The position numbers and the translations under genes are program-made. From Anaeroglomus sp964630775 (GTDB lineage Bacteria > Planctomycetota > Phycisphaerae > Sedimentisphaerales > Anaerohalosphaeraceae), in contig CAZVYY010000017.1 of assembly GCA_964630775.1 (NCBI GenBank), positions 16,683 to 80,682 of the forward strand: a DNA stretch of 64,000 bases. Direction: 5' to 3'. This document shows, piece by piece, positions 53,018-61,475 of the stretch; the first letter of the stretch is position 1, and the number at the start of each line of letters is the position of its first letter. The notes under the pieces are model-generated. The model saw only the letters and a program-made list of their open reading frames with translations. It was not told the DNA's origin and ran no database searches.

Positions 53018-54460
53018 ATGCCATTTAAATCACTTGGTCTTTGCGACCCGCTGGTGCAGGGTATCCTTGCCACCGGCTACACGGCTCCCACCGAAATTCA
53101 ATCCGAAGCTATTCCCGCAGTTCTTGCAGGCCGGGATCTCATTGGCTGTGCCCAGACGGGTACCGGCAAGACGGCGGCATTTGTGCTGCCGATTCTGCAC
53201 CGGCTCAGCCATGAGGAGAAAACTCCCAGGAAAGGCGTGCGGGCGCTTATTTTAACGCCGACGCGAGAACTGGCGGTGCAGATTGAGGATTGCATTGCCG
53301 AATACGGACGTTTTATGAAACTGCGTGCACTGGCGGTGTACGGCGGCGTCAGTATGGAAAACCAGATTCGGATCCTGCGCCGCGGGGTGGATATCGTGGT
53401 GGCTACGCCGGGGCGGCTGATGGACCATCTGCAGCGGCGGACGATTGACCTGCGGGCTGTTGAGGCGCTGGTGCTGGATGAGGCCGACCGGATGTTTGAT
53501 ATGGGTTTTATCAACGATGTCAAGAAAATCATCGGCCATCTGCCCGCCAACCGACAGACACTGCTGTTTTCGGCGACCATGTCCAAAGAGGTCAAGGGAC
53601 TGGCGGCGGGGGTACAGAAGGATCCCAAGATGATTCAGATCGGCCAGCAGCATAATCCGATAGAGACGATTACGCAGCACATTTACCCGGTTCGTAAGGA
53701 CCAGAAGATGGATTTGCTGCGTCACCTGCTGCAAAGCGGGAATATGTATTGTGTGCTGGTGTTTTCGCGGACGCGGCACGGAGCCGACAAGATTAATAAG
53801 CATCTGGATCGGGCGGGGATCAAGTCGGTGTCGATTCATTCAGGCCGTACGCAGAGTCAGCGTCAGAAAGCCCTGGACGGCTTTAAGCAGAATAAGTTCC
53901 AGGTCATGGTGGCAACGGATATTGCGGCTCGCGGCATCGATGTGGACGGGATTTCACACGTGGTCAATTTCGATGTGCCTGCGTTTGCCGAAGATTATGT
54001 GCATCGTATCGGCCGGACAGGACGGGCCAAGGCTCTCGGCGATGCGATTACGTTTGTCTCGGATGATGAAAAACAATATCTGCATCGCATCGAGAAATTT
54101 ATTGGCAAGAAATTGAAATTTGAGCCATGCCCTGTGTTTGCTTCGCGCAAGGCTGAGCCGAAGGCGGACCAGTCAGCATCCAACGAAAAGCCCGGACAGC
54201 ATCAAGAGAAAAAGCACGATGACAAGCCGCGTGATGCGAAAACACATGGCGGCAGGCGGCATGATGAACGCGGCCATGGCGGCAAGTCGCGGCAGGACAA
54301 GCCTCGCGAGGGCAGGCCTGAGCAGGGTCAATCGCATGAAAGCCGGCCGCATTACGGCAAATCGCAGGGCGGCAGGCCTCAGGGCGGCGGCTCTTTTTCG
54401 TCGGGCGGGAAGTCGAAGTCCTTTCGGAATCGTCGGAAAAAGCATACCCGGCGGTTTTAA
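53018..54460 (+). CDS. rhlE: DEAD-box RNA helicase, RhlE type
   Basis: ATP-dependent RNA helicase likely in ribosome assembly or RNA turnover. All core motifs are present: Q motif ('YTAPTEIQSEAIP'), 'AQTGTGKT', 'PTRELA', 'TPGRL', 'DEAD', 'SAT', 'ATDIAARGID' and 'HRIGRTGRA'. Residues ~380-480 are a low-complexity basic tail with His/Gly/Arg/Lys/Gln repeats ('GGRRHDERGHGGKSRQDKPREG'), which in such proteins binds RNA nonspecifically. An AGGA site lies 7 bases before the ATG. A strong terminator follows. Confidence 0.95.
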   Translation: MPFKSLGLCDPLVQGILATGYTAPTEIQSEAIPAVLAGRDLIGCAQTGTGKTAAFVLPILHRLSHEEKTPRKGVRALILTPTRELAVQIEDCIAEYGRFMKLRALAVYGGVSMENQIRILRRGVDIVVATPGRLMDHLQRRTIDLRAVEALVLDEADRMFDMGFINDVKKIIGHLPANRQTLLFSATMSKEVKGLAAGVQKDPKMIQIGQQHNPIETITQHIYPVRKDQKMDLLRHLLQSGNMYCVLVFSRTRHGADKINKHLDRAGIKSVSIHSGRTQSQRQKALDGFKQNKFQVMVATDIAARGIDVDGISHVVNFDVPAFAEDYVHRIGRTGRAKALGDAITFVSDDEKQYLHRIEKFIGKKLKFEPCPVFASRKAEPKADQSASNEKPGQHQEKKHDDKPRDAKTHGGRRHDERGHGGKSRQDKPREGRPEQGQSHESRPHYGKSQGGRPQGGGSFSSGGKSKSFRNRRKKHTRRF

Positions 54461-54506
54461 AGCGAACTTGCGTCTTTAAACCTCATAGTGTGACAGACAA
54501 ATCAAT

Positions 54507-54551
54507 CAGGTCCCGATGGCGATAGTGTCTTCGGGGCCTGTTTTTATTTTT
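54507..54551 (+). terminator. Rho-independent terminator after rhlE
   Basis: Ten-base stem CAGGTCCCGA/TCGGGGCCTG (one G-T pair) followed by TTTTTATTTTT. Separates rhlE from ileS. Confidence 0.85.
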
Positions 54552-54663
54552 CATACGCAACAAATAATCCCATTGTCCTTCAAGAATATCCTGTTCGGCG
54601 GGTTGACAGGGCGGGGGTTTGGGCGTACCATAGTCTGTTTGAAAACTACAAAGAGGATGTTTT

Positions 54664-57510
54664 ATGTCTGATACTGAAAAGAAAGTGTATAAAGATACGT
54701 TATGCCTGCCGCAGACGAGTTTTGCGATGAAGGCCAATCTGGTCCAGCGGGAACCCCAGCAGCGGAAAGACTGGGATAAGCAGGATATTTATCAGCAGAT
54801 TCTTGAGAGCCGGCAGGGCAAGCCGCTGTATGTGCTGCATGACGGCCCGCCTTATGCCAATGGCGATATTCACATGGGCCATGTGATTAACAAGGTGCTC
54901 AAGGATTTTGTGGTCAAGTACAAGACCATGTGCGGATTTCAGGCCCCGTATATTCCGGGCTGGGACTGCCACGGATTGCCGATTGAAGTCAAGGTCATGG
55001 CCGAGTTGGGGGATGCGGCGAGGACGATGAGCAAACCCGACATTCGTAAGCATTGTCAGAAATATGCATCCAAGTATGTCAAGCTGCAGACGACGCAGTT
55101 CAAGTCGCTGGGGATATTCGGCGATTTTGAAAATCCATACCTGACGCTCAAGCCCGTGTATGAGCAGGGGATTCTGGAAATCTTTGCCGAGCTGGTGGGC
55201 AACGGGATTGTCTATAAGCAGCTCAAGCCCATTCACTGGTCGGTCGGGTGTGAAACGGCGCTGGCGGATGCGGAACTGGAATACCGGGATATTCCGTCGC
55301 CGAGTGTGTATGTGAATTTTCCGATGGATGAGGCGTCGGCGGCCAGGGCCAAATCGCTGATGGGTCTGAGTGATGCGGGCACGATGTGCTTTATGATCTG
55401 GACGACGACGCCGTGGACGCTGGCGGCGAATCTGGCTGTGGCACTGCATCCGCGGCTGGAGTATGTCGGCCTGACGTATTCGAAAAACGGAAAGAAATAC
55501 ACGTCGGTTGTTGTCAGGACGCGGCTGGACGCAGTCGTCAAGGCGGCGGGGCTGGAGGAAGGGCACTATACAGTCTCGCAGGGCGTCGTTGGTGAACAGC
55601 TCAAAGGGCTTCGCTATGTTCATCCGTACGTAGAGAAAAACCCGACGGATAAGGACTGCTGGTTTGCTCTGAATGCGGAGTTTGTGACCACCGAAGACGG
55701 TACCGGCATTGTGCATATTGCCCCGGGGCATGGTGTGGAAGACTATCAGGCGGGCATGGCCAATGGGCTGGCGGTCTATTCGCCGGTCAGAGACAATGGC
55801 TGCTATGATGATTCCGTCCCGGCGTGGCTTCGCGGCAAGAATGTCCTGAAGGTCGATAAGGAAGTCTGCGATCATCTCAATTCGATTGGGCTGCTGGTTC
55901 ATCAAGCCCAGTTTGTTCACAGCTACCCGCATTGCTGGCGCAGCAAGATGCCGGTGATTTTCCGGGCCACGGAGCAGTGGTTTATCAGTGTGGACCGTGA
56001 GATTCCCAAATTCGGCAAAAGCCTTCGCAATCTGGCACTGGAGCAGATCGGCGGGGTGCAATGGGTGCCCAACTGGGGCGAAAAGCGGATTCGCGGGATG
56101 CTGGAAAGCCGTCCCGACTGGTGCATCAGCCGTCAGCGGTCGTGGGGTCTGCCGATCCCGGCCTTTGTCAACAGCAGGGGGGACGTGCTGCTGACCAAAG
56201 ACAGTGTGATGGCCGTTGCCCGGTATATCGGCAAGAAAGGCTCCAATGCGTGGTTTACCGATTCCCCGCAGGACATCCTTGGGGCGGATTTTGTGCTGCC
56301 GGACGGATTTGTGTGGGATGACCTGAAAAAGGAAGAGAATATCTTTGATGTCTGGTTTGAGTCCGGATGCAGTTGGTATGCGGTGGCGGCCAAGGCCGGC
56401 TGGCCTATTCCGGTGGATTTATATCTGGAAGGCTCCGACCAGCATCGCGGCTGGTTCCAGTTATCGCTGCTGCCGGCGCTGGGGGCACTGGGCAAGGCAC
56501 CGTTCAAAACCGTTCTGACGCACGGCTTCACCGTCGATGAAAAAGGCATGAAGCAGTCCAAATCGGCGGGTAACTACGTCAGCGCCCTGGAAGAAATCAA
56601 TAAATACGGCGCCGACATTCTGCGGCTGTGGGTGGCCAGCGTCAATTATCAGGAAGATATGCGGTGCAGCGACGACCTGATTGGGCGACTGCAGGAAGCC
56701 TATCGCAAGATACGCAATACCCTGCGGTATCTGCTGGGCAGTATTGACGGCTTTATCCCCGCCGAGCATAGCGTGGCGTATGCGGATATGCTGCCGATTG
56801 ACCGCTGGGCGATGGAAAAGCTGGCCGAGCTGATTGAGCAGGTTCGCAAGTCGTATGAGGAATTTGCGTTCCACCGGGTGTTTTCGCTGATTTATAATTT
56901 CTGTACGGTGGAAATGAGCAGTATTTATATGGATGTGCTCAAGGACCGGATGTACTGTGACGGCAAGACCAGCCCGTCGCGCCGCAGCGGTCAGACGGCG
57001 ATGTATTGTACGCTCGATGCCCTGACGCGGCTGCTGGCCCCGGTGCTGGCCCATACGGCCGAAGAGACCTGGGCGGCGATGGTGCATAAATCGGACAATG
57101 TTTCCAGTGTACATCTGGCGACGATGCCTGTGCCGCCGGCGGGGGTGAACTATGCGGCCAATGCCGGCGCCTGGGAGAAAATTATGACCCTGCGGGATGA
57201 AATCCTCAAGGCACTGGAAGACCTGCGTAAAAAGGAGGTCATCGGCAGTAACCAGGAGGCGTCGATTGACGTCGTGATAGGCGATAAAGACATGCTGGCC
57301 GCCGTCCGGTTGATTGGGGCCGAGGCGATGGCGTCGCTGTGCATTGTCAGTGAAGTAAAGATTGCCGAAGGCGATCAACTGAAAGTGACTGCCAGCAAAA
57401 GCACGTATGCCAAGTGTCAGCGGTGCTGGAATTATCGTCCCAGCGTCGGCAAAAACGCCGCGTATGACGACCTGTGTGATCGATGTGCCGAGGTGGTTGG
57501 TACACGCTAA
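54664..57510 (+). CDS. ileS: Isoleucyl-tRNA synthetase
   Basis: Charges tRNA-Ile and edits valine. The 948-residue class I synthetase has the HIGH motif as 'HMGH' (residues 70-73, in 'GPPYANGDIHMGH'), the editing domain (CP1) with 'TTTPWTLAANLAVALHP' and 'GTGIVHIAPGHGVEDY', the KMSKS loop as 'KGMKQSKSAGN' (Gln for Met), and a C-terminal zinc finger 'CQRCW...CDRC'. Length and order are those of bacterial IleRS type 1. GAGGA site before the ATG; a hairpin terminator follows the stop. Confidence 0.97.
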   Translation: MSDTEKKVYKDTLCLPQTSFAMKANLVQREPQQRKDWDKQDIYQQILESRQGKPLYVLHDGPPYANGDIHMGHVINKVLKDFVVKYKTMCGFQAPYIPGWDCHGLPIEVKVMAELGDAARTMSKPDIRKHCQKYASKYVKLQTTQFKSLGIFGDFENPYLTLKPVYEQGILEIFAELVGNGIVYKQLKPIHWSVGCETALADAELEYRDIPSPSVYVNFPMDEASAARAKSLMGLSDAGTMCFMIWTTTPWTLAANLAVALHPRLEYVGLTYSKNGKKYTSVVVRTRLDAVVKAAGLEEGHYTVSQGVVGEQLKGLRYVHPYVEKNPTDKDCWFALNAEFVTTEDGTGIVHIAPGHGVEDYQAGMANGLAVYSPVRDNGCYDDSVPAWLRGKNVLKVDKEVCDHLNSIGLLVHQAQFVHSYPHCWRSKMPVIFRATEQWFISVDREIPKFGKSLRNLALEQIGGVQWVPNWGEKRIRGMLESRPDWCISRQRSWGLPIPAFVNSRGDVLLTKDSVMAVARYIGKKGSNAWFTDSPQDILGADFVLPDGFVWDDLKKEENIFDVWFESGCSWYAVAAKAGWPIPVDLYLEGSDQHRGWFQLSLLPALGALGKAPFKTVLTHGFTVDEKGMKQSKSAGNYVSALEEINKYGADILRLWVASVNYQEDMRCSDDLIGRLQEAYRKIRNTLRYLLGSIDGFIPAEHSVAYADMLPIDRWAMEKLAELIEQVRKSYEEFAFHRVFSLIYNFCTVEMSSIYMDVLKDRMYCDGKTSPSRRSGQTAMYCTLDALTRLLAPVLAHTAEETWAAMVHKSDNVSSVHLATMPVPPAGVNYAANAGAWEKIMTLRDEILKALEDLRKKEVIGSNQEASIDVVIGDKDMLAAVRLIGAEAMASLCIVSEVKIAEGDQLKVTASKSTYAKCQRCWNYRPSVGKNAAYDDLCDRCAEVVGTR

Positions 57511-57533
57511 GACAGATGACATAACAATAAAAA

Positions 57534-57556
57534 GCCCGGGACGACCGGGCTTTTTT
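57534..57556 (+). terminator. Rho-independent terminator after ileS
   Basis: GCCCGG-GACGA-CCGGGC followed by six T, preceded by five A, so it can also work in reverse. It ends only 16 bases before the ahbC start codon. Confidence 0.9.
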
Positions 57557-57572
57557 GCGGCATGGGAACACG

Positions 57573-58718
57573 ATGATAAATATCTCGAAATTATATTGCG
57601 ACAAGGCCGGGGCCTCGGATGAACTGCGGTATCCGGCCAAGCGTACGCTCAAGCCGATTGTTGTATTTAACTGTACGGCCCGATGCAATCTGCGCTGTGT
57701 GCATTGCTACAGCGACAGTGACTGTGCAACCCGAGTTCAGGAAATGACCACCCAGCAGGCCGAGGATTTCATCGCCAAGGTGGCTGATTATGGCTGTCCG
57801 GTCCTGCTGTTCAGCGGCGGTGAGCCGATGCTTCGCAAGGATTTGTTCCGCCTGATGCACTTTGCCCGGTCGCTGGGACTGCGGATTGTGCTGTCCAGCA
57901 ACGGTACACTGATTACCGAGGATGCCGCCAAGCGGCTGGCTGAAGTCGGCTTATCCTATGCCGGGATTTCGCTGGACGGGCCGCGGGAGATCCATGACCA
58001 GTTCCGCGGGGCGGCGGGCTGTTTTGATGCCACATTGAAGGGGATTGAAGCCTGCCAGAATGCCGGACTCAAGACCGGCCTGCGGTTTACCATGAGCCGA
58101 CAGAATGCCGACACGGTGGGGGATGTATTTGAGATTGCCAGGCAAAACGGGGTACGCCGAATATGCTTTTATCATCTGGTTCGCACGGGCCGGGCGGCAG
58201 CCGATGACCTGCGGCCCGCGACGTCTGGGCAGATTCGAACGGCGCTGGATGAGATTATCACCCGCACCGCAGAAAGTGTCCTCAAGGGTCATGCCGAGGA
58301 AGTGCTGACGGTGGGCAATCACGCCGACGGTCCTTATCTGCTGTTGCGGATGCATCGGGAAAATCATCCGCAATACCAGGCGGCCAGGGACTTGCTGCTG
58401 CGTTCCGGGGGCAACCGGACGGGGCAGAATATAGCTGCGGTATCGTGGGATGGGGCCGTTCATCCCGACCAGTTCTGGCGCAATCACGCCATCGGCAATG
58501 TGCTGGAAAAACCATTCGGGGCGATCTGGGATGATACGTCTGACCTGGTGATGCAGATGCTTCGCGACAAGGATAGCTATCGGGCCAGTCGATGTGCCCG
58601 CTGCAAGTGGTTTGAGTTATGCAAGGGGAATTTCCGATGTCCTCAGGGGACGGGGGACCTGTCCTGCTGGTTTAATGAGCCGGCCTGTTATCTGACCGAT
58701 GCGGAAATCGGTCTGTGA
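57573..58718 (+). CDS. ahbC: AhbC-like radical SAM protein (12,18-didecarboxysiroheme deacetylase)
   Basis: Probable enzyme of the alternative, siroheme-dependent heme pathway, removing acetate side chains to give Fe-coproporphyrin. The 381-residue protein starts 'MINISKLYCDKAG', like known AhbC, and has the radical SAM cluster Cys38-x3-Cys42-x2-Cys45 ('CNLRCVHC'), the 'FSGGEPMLRKDL' GGEP motif, and a C-terminal cysteine set ('RCARCKWFELCKGNFRCP', 'ACYLTDAEIGL') for a second cluster. NirJ-type proteins are close relatives and cannot be fully excluded. The frame opens at a TTG inside the ileS terminator; the ATG at 57573 is the sensible start. No other heme gene is nearby. Confidence 0.82.
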   Translation: MINISKLYCDKAGASDELRYPAKRTLKPIVVFNCTARCNLRCVHCYSDSDCATRVQEMTTQQAEDFIAKVADYGCPVLLFSGGEPMLRKDLFRLMHFARSLGLRIVLSSNGTLITEDAAKRLAEVGLSYAGISLDGPREIHDQFRGAAGCFDATLKGIEACQNAGLKTGLRFTMSRQNADTVGDVFEIARQNGVRRICFYHLVRTGRAAADDLRPATSGQIRTALDEIITRTAESVLKGHAEEVLTVGNHADGPYLLLRMHRENHPQYQAARDLLLRSGGNRTGQNIAAVSWDGAVHPDQFWRNHAIGNVLEKPFGAIWDDTSDLVMQMLRDKDSYRASRCARCKWFELCKGNFRCPQGTGDLSCWFNEPACYLTDAEIGL

Positions 58719-58776
58719 TGGTATGGCATGATTGCGGCCTGAGTCCCCAAAGGCTGTTGCTGCAAACGATGGAAAA

Positions 58777-58808
58777 CAAAAAATCCCGACACCGTGGCGC
58801 CGGGATTT
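58777..58808 (-). terminator. Terminator between ahbC and the response regulator
   Basis: AAATCCCG/CGGGATTT hairpin; on the minus strand it is followed by TTTTTTG, so it mainly serves the response regulator transcript, while it can slow plus-strand reading from ahbC. Confidence 0.75.
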
Positions 58809-58813
58809 AGTAT

Positions 58814-59242
58814 TTACTCGCTGACTTTGGTCAGTGCTTTGCGCTGTTCGAGGATGCTTTCGATTTTTTCCAGCAGTTCGCTGAGGTCAAATGGCTTGAT
58901 GATGTAATCATCGATGCCGCAGGCGTTGGCGCGGGCGATATCCTGGGTCTGGCTGCGGGCGGTCAGCATAATGACCGACGGCTCCTGCCCCCAGGGCTGC
59001 TTGCGGAGCATTTCCAGCATTTCCAGGCCGTTCATCACGGGCATAATGACGTCCAGCAGGATGACATCGGGTCTTTCCTGCTCGGCGATCTTGAGACCAT
59101 CGCTGCCGTTATGAGCGACCACTACGTCAAAGTCATTCATCTCCAGCCGGTCTTTGAGTGTCTGGACGATGTTGGGTTCGTCATCGGTTACCTGGATTTT
59201 GATTTTCCGTGTTTTTTTCTTGATTCCAAAAAAATCAAACAT
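58814..59242 (-). CDS. Single-domain CheY-like response regulator
   Basis: A 142-residue receiver-only protein with a short basic N-terminal extension ('FFGIKKKTRKIKIQVTDDEP'). Phosphorylation-site residues are complete: the acidic pair in 'VTDDEP', Asp in 'VILLDVIMPVMNG', Thr in 'IMLTAR', Lys in 'DYIIKPFDLSELL'. With no output domain it must act through protein contacts. Start at ATG 59242 (AAGG upstream); the longer frame overlaps the kinase gene. Located 34 bases after the histidine kinase stop, so it is its likely partner. Confidence 0.9.
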   Translation of the reverse strand: MFDFFGIKKKTRKIKIQVTDDEPNIVQTLKDRLEMNDFDVVVAHNGSDGLKIAEQERPDVILLDVIMPVMNGLEMLEMLRKQPWGQEPSVIMLTARSQTQDIARANACGIDDYIIKPFDLSELLEKIESILEQRKALTKVSE

Positions 59243-59276
59243 AAGCCTTACTCCATCAGGTCGGTTGGCTGTGTTT

Positions 59277-61049
59277 CTACCCGGCAATTAAAGGGGCCAG
59301 GCTGTTCCTTGCCGCTGTTTCCAGCGAAACCTTGTCGGTCCCGTCTTTGGGCCAAAGGCTCTTTCCGAGCATCGGCACAATCGGGATGTCGATAAAGTAT
59401 TTTTTCATATAATTCAGCAGATTCAATTCGATTTTCTGCTGTACGGATTCTATGGATTGTCTGCCGAAATCGCCGATAATAAAGACCATCTGGTTTTCCC
59501 CGCTCTGAAGGGCCAGGTCCAGTTCGCCCGATAAAAAGTACCGGCTTCGACCCAGCAGCCAGGCAATGATCTTGCCGGCGGCCTGACGCAGGGGGATGTC
59601 GCATTTCTGGCTCATTTCAAAGCTGAGCAGCAAAAAGCCGAATCGCGTATGTTCCTTTCGCGTGGTCGAAATAACCTGCTCGAGATGTTTTTGCAGGATT
59701 TTGGCCGGATCGATTTTGGGCAGCGAGAAGAAAAATCGGCTGCCTTTGCCCTGTTCGCTTTCGACCCAGATGGAGCCGCCATGCACATTGATAATGCCTT
59801 TGCAGATGGCCAGTCCCAGTCCGTTGCCTTTGGAACCCGGGCCGGCCTGACGGGCGATCTGGTAGAATTTGGTGAATAATTGTTTCTGCATTTCCGGGCA
59901 GATGCCTTCGCCGGCGTCGGCGATTTCGGTCACGATATCCGAACCGCGGTCATGGACGCTGATGCTGACGGTGCCGCCGGCAGGGGAGAAATGAATGGCG
60001 TTGCGAAGCAGATTGCTCAGGACCTGGCGAATGCGTTTGTTGTCGGCATAAACCGGACAGATATCCGGCTCGATCCGGCAGTCCAGCGTGACGGATGCGG
60101 CGGCGGCCATGTCCGTAAATTCGGCGGTGATGTTCTGCACCAGCGATTCGAGGCTCATGACTCGCTGGGTAATCGGCAGATTGCCCGCTTCCAGCTTGGC
60201 CACATCGAGCAGGTCGTTGATCAAATCTGCAAACCGGTGGCAGTCGTTTTTCATCACCTCCAGATAATGGCGGGTCTTGTCGTTGATTTTTCCGGTCACG
60301 CCGGCCAGGATATTGGAGACGGAGTTTTGAATACTGGTCAGAGGGGTACGCAATTCGTGGGAAATGGCCGCGATGAACTCGGATTTGGTGTTTTCCGCCG
60401 CCACTTCGCTGGTAATATCCCGCATGGTGATGACCCAGCCGAGGGCCTGTCCCCAGTCGTTTTGCAGCAGAGACCAGCGTGTTTCGAGCAGCCTGGCGTG
60501 GGCGGATTTAATCCGGAATTGCCCGCTGTTTTGCCCGGTGGATTTTCCGGACAGGGTCATCAAGGCCCGAAATACGAGATGGTCCAGCAGGCGGCTGACG
60601 GTTTCAATGTCGGCATTGGCTTCCAGTCCCAGCAGAGACCGGGCCGAGGGATTGGCCATTTCCACATGCCCATGGACATCAAAAATGATCATCCCTTCGG
60701 TCATGGCCTTGAGGGCCTGTTCGAATTTCTGAGCCGCTCCGGCATAGCCGCTGGTGAGGCTGGAGGCAATCAGGTCAAGCTGATTGCTGGTGTTGTCTTT
60801 GAGCTGGCTGCCCACTTGACTGAGGGTATGCTGGATGCTTTCCACCTCGCTGGCCATGGCTTGCAGGAGCTGCTGGCGATTCAGCAGGGCGGGCAGTTCA
60901 TTGTCATCCGTGGTGATGCCTACAGTATCCAGATTGCCGGAAACAACCTGATTCAGTACCTCCTGAACAGACATGTCGCCGGAAACAACCACATCGCACT
61001 GCCCGTATTGAACCGGGATGGCTTTGACGACCTCTGCAATTCTGGTCAC
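59277..61049 (-). CDS. Soluble histidine kinase: CBS-like, PAS, HisKA, HATPase and degenerate GGDEF-like tail
   Basis: A 590-residue kinase from a GTG at 61049, which has AAAGGA 7 bases upstream; the longer frame to 61193 has no ribosome-binding site and would add a spurious hydrophobic start. N-terminal ~60 residues look like half a CBS domain ('DVVVSGDMSVQEVLNQVVSGNLDTVGITTDDNELPALLNRQQLLQAM'), then a PAS domain (~120-225), the H-box 'AISHELRTPLTSIQ', N box 'NLLRNAIHF', 'DAGEGI', and 'GNGLGLAICKGIINVHGG'. The final ~130 residues ('TRFGFLLLSFEMSQ...RSRYFLSGELDLALQSGENQMVFIIG') have the outline of a GGDEF fold without its signature. Probably cytoplasmic, paired with the adjacent receiver protein. 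Confidence 0.85.
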   Translation of the reverse strand: MTRIAEVVKAIPVQYGQCDVVVSGDMSVQEVLNQVVSGNLDTVGITTDDNELPALLNRQQLLQAMASEVESIQHTLSQVGSQLKDNTSNQLDLIASSLTSGYAGAAQKFEQALKAMTEGMIIFDVHGHVEMANPSARSLLGLEANADIETVSRLLDHLVFRALMTLSGKSTGQNSGQFRIKSAHARLLETRWSLLQNDWGQALGWVITMRDITSEVAAENTKSEFIAAISHELRTPLTSIQNSVSNILAGVTGKINDKTRHYLEVMKNDCHRFADLINDLLDVAKLEAGNLPITQRVMSLESLVQNITAEFTDMAAAASVTLDCRIEPDICPVYADNKRIRQVLSNLLRNAIHFSPAGGTVSISVHDRGSDIVTEIADAGEGICPEMQKQLFTKFYQIARQAGPGSKGNGLGLAICKGIINVHGGSIWVESEQGKGSRFFFSLPKIDPAKILQKHLEQVISTTRKEHTRFGFLLLSFEMSQKCDIPLRQAAGKIIAWLLGRSRYFLSGELDLALQSGENQMVFIIGDFGRQSIESVQQKIELNLLNYMKKYFIDIPIVPMLGKSLWPKDGTDKVSLETAARNSLAPLIAG

Positions 61050-61475
61050 GCTAAGTCCTTTCTGTTTATCGACTTTTATCAGACAGACCCCGATGTCTGT
61101 CGATGGACATATCGACACAGAATCCAGGTGAATTAATTGGCCTGGAAGCCAGAATAGGGCGAAAAAGAAGCAAAAATGGATGATGACAATCATGATATGG
61201 TAATTTTTTCAAAACAACCGATAAAACACTCGGCATTAAGCCTAAAAGCCTGCGTGCTGATGAAAAGAGCGAATCCGGTGTGTCTTGTGCAAATCAACGT
61301 CAAAAGCAACAACTCGATGATGCATGCAATAATCTGAAATTTACCGGCGGCCCATGCCGGAATAGTCCTATAACTTTGTTGGGGGCCGCAGTGAATTGTG
61401 AAACCTTTGTCGGAGTATTGTTGTCTTTACTTAGGTTGTCAATGACTGACGTTATCAGGAAAGGAAGGTAATGCG
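61050..61475. other. Divergent intergenic region with degenerate repeat copy
   Basis: About 425 bases between the kinase (-) and the DUF4838 gene (+). Contains a weak match to the palindromic element (61346-61386) and the GGAAGG site before the DUF4838 ATG. Small ORFs here show no family character. Confidence 0.4.
61346..61386 (+). repeat. Possible degenerate copy D of the palindromic repeat element
   Basis: GGCGGCCCATGCC, then GGAATAGTC, CTATAAC and GTTGGG in the same order as in copies B and C, but the dyad is broken. It lies 90 bases before a secreted carbohydrate-active protein gene. Similarity is partial and may be chance. Confidence 0.3.

Noticed and set aside
59880..61136. 418-codon plus-strand ORF opposite the histidine kinase
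   Set aside because: Antisense to the conserved kinase core; no signal or domain of its own.
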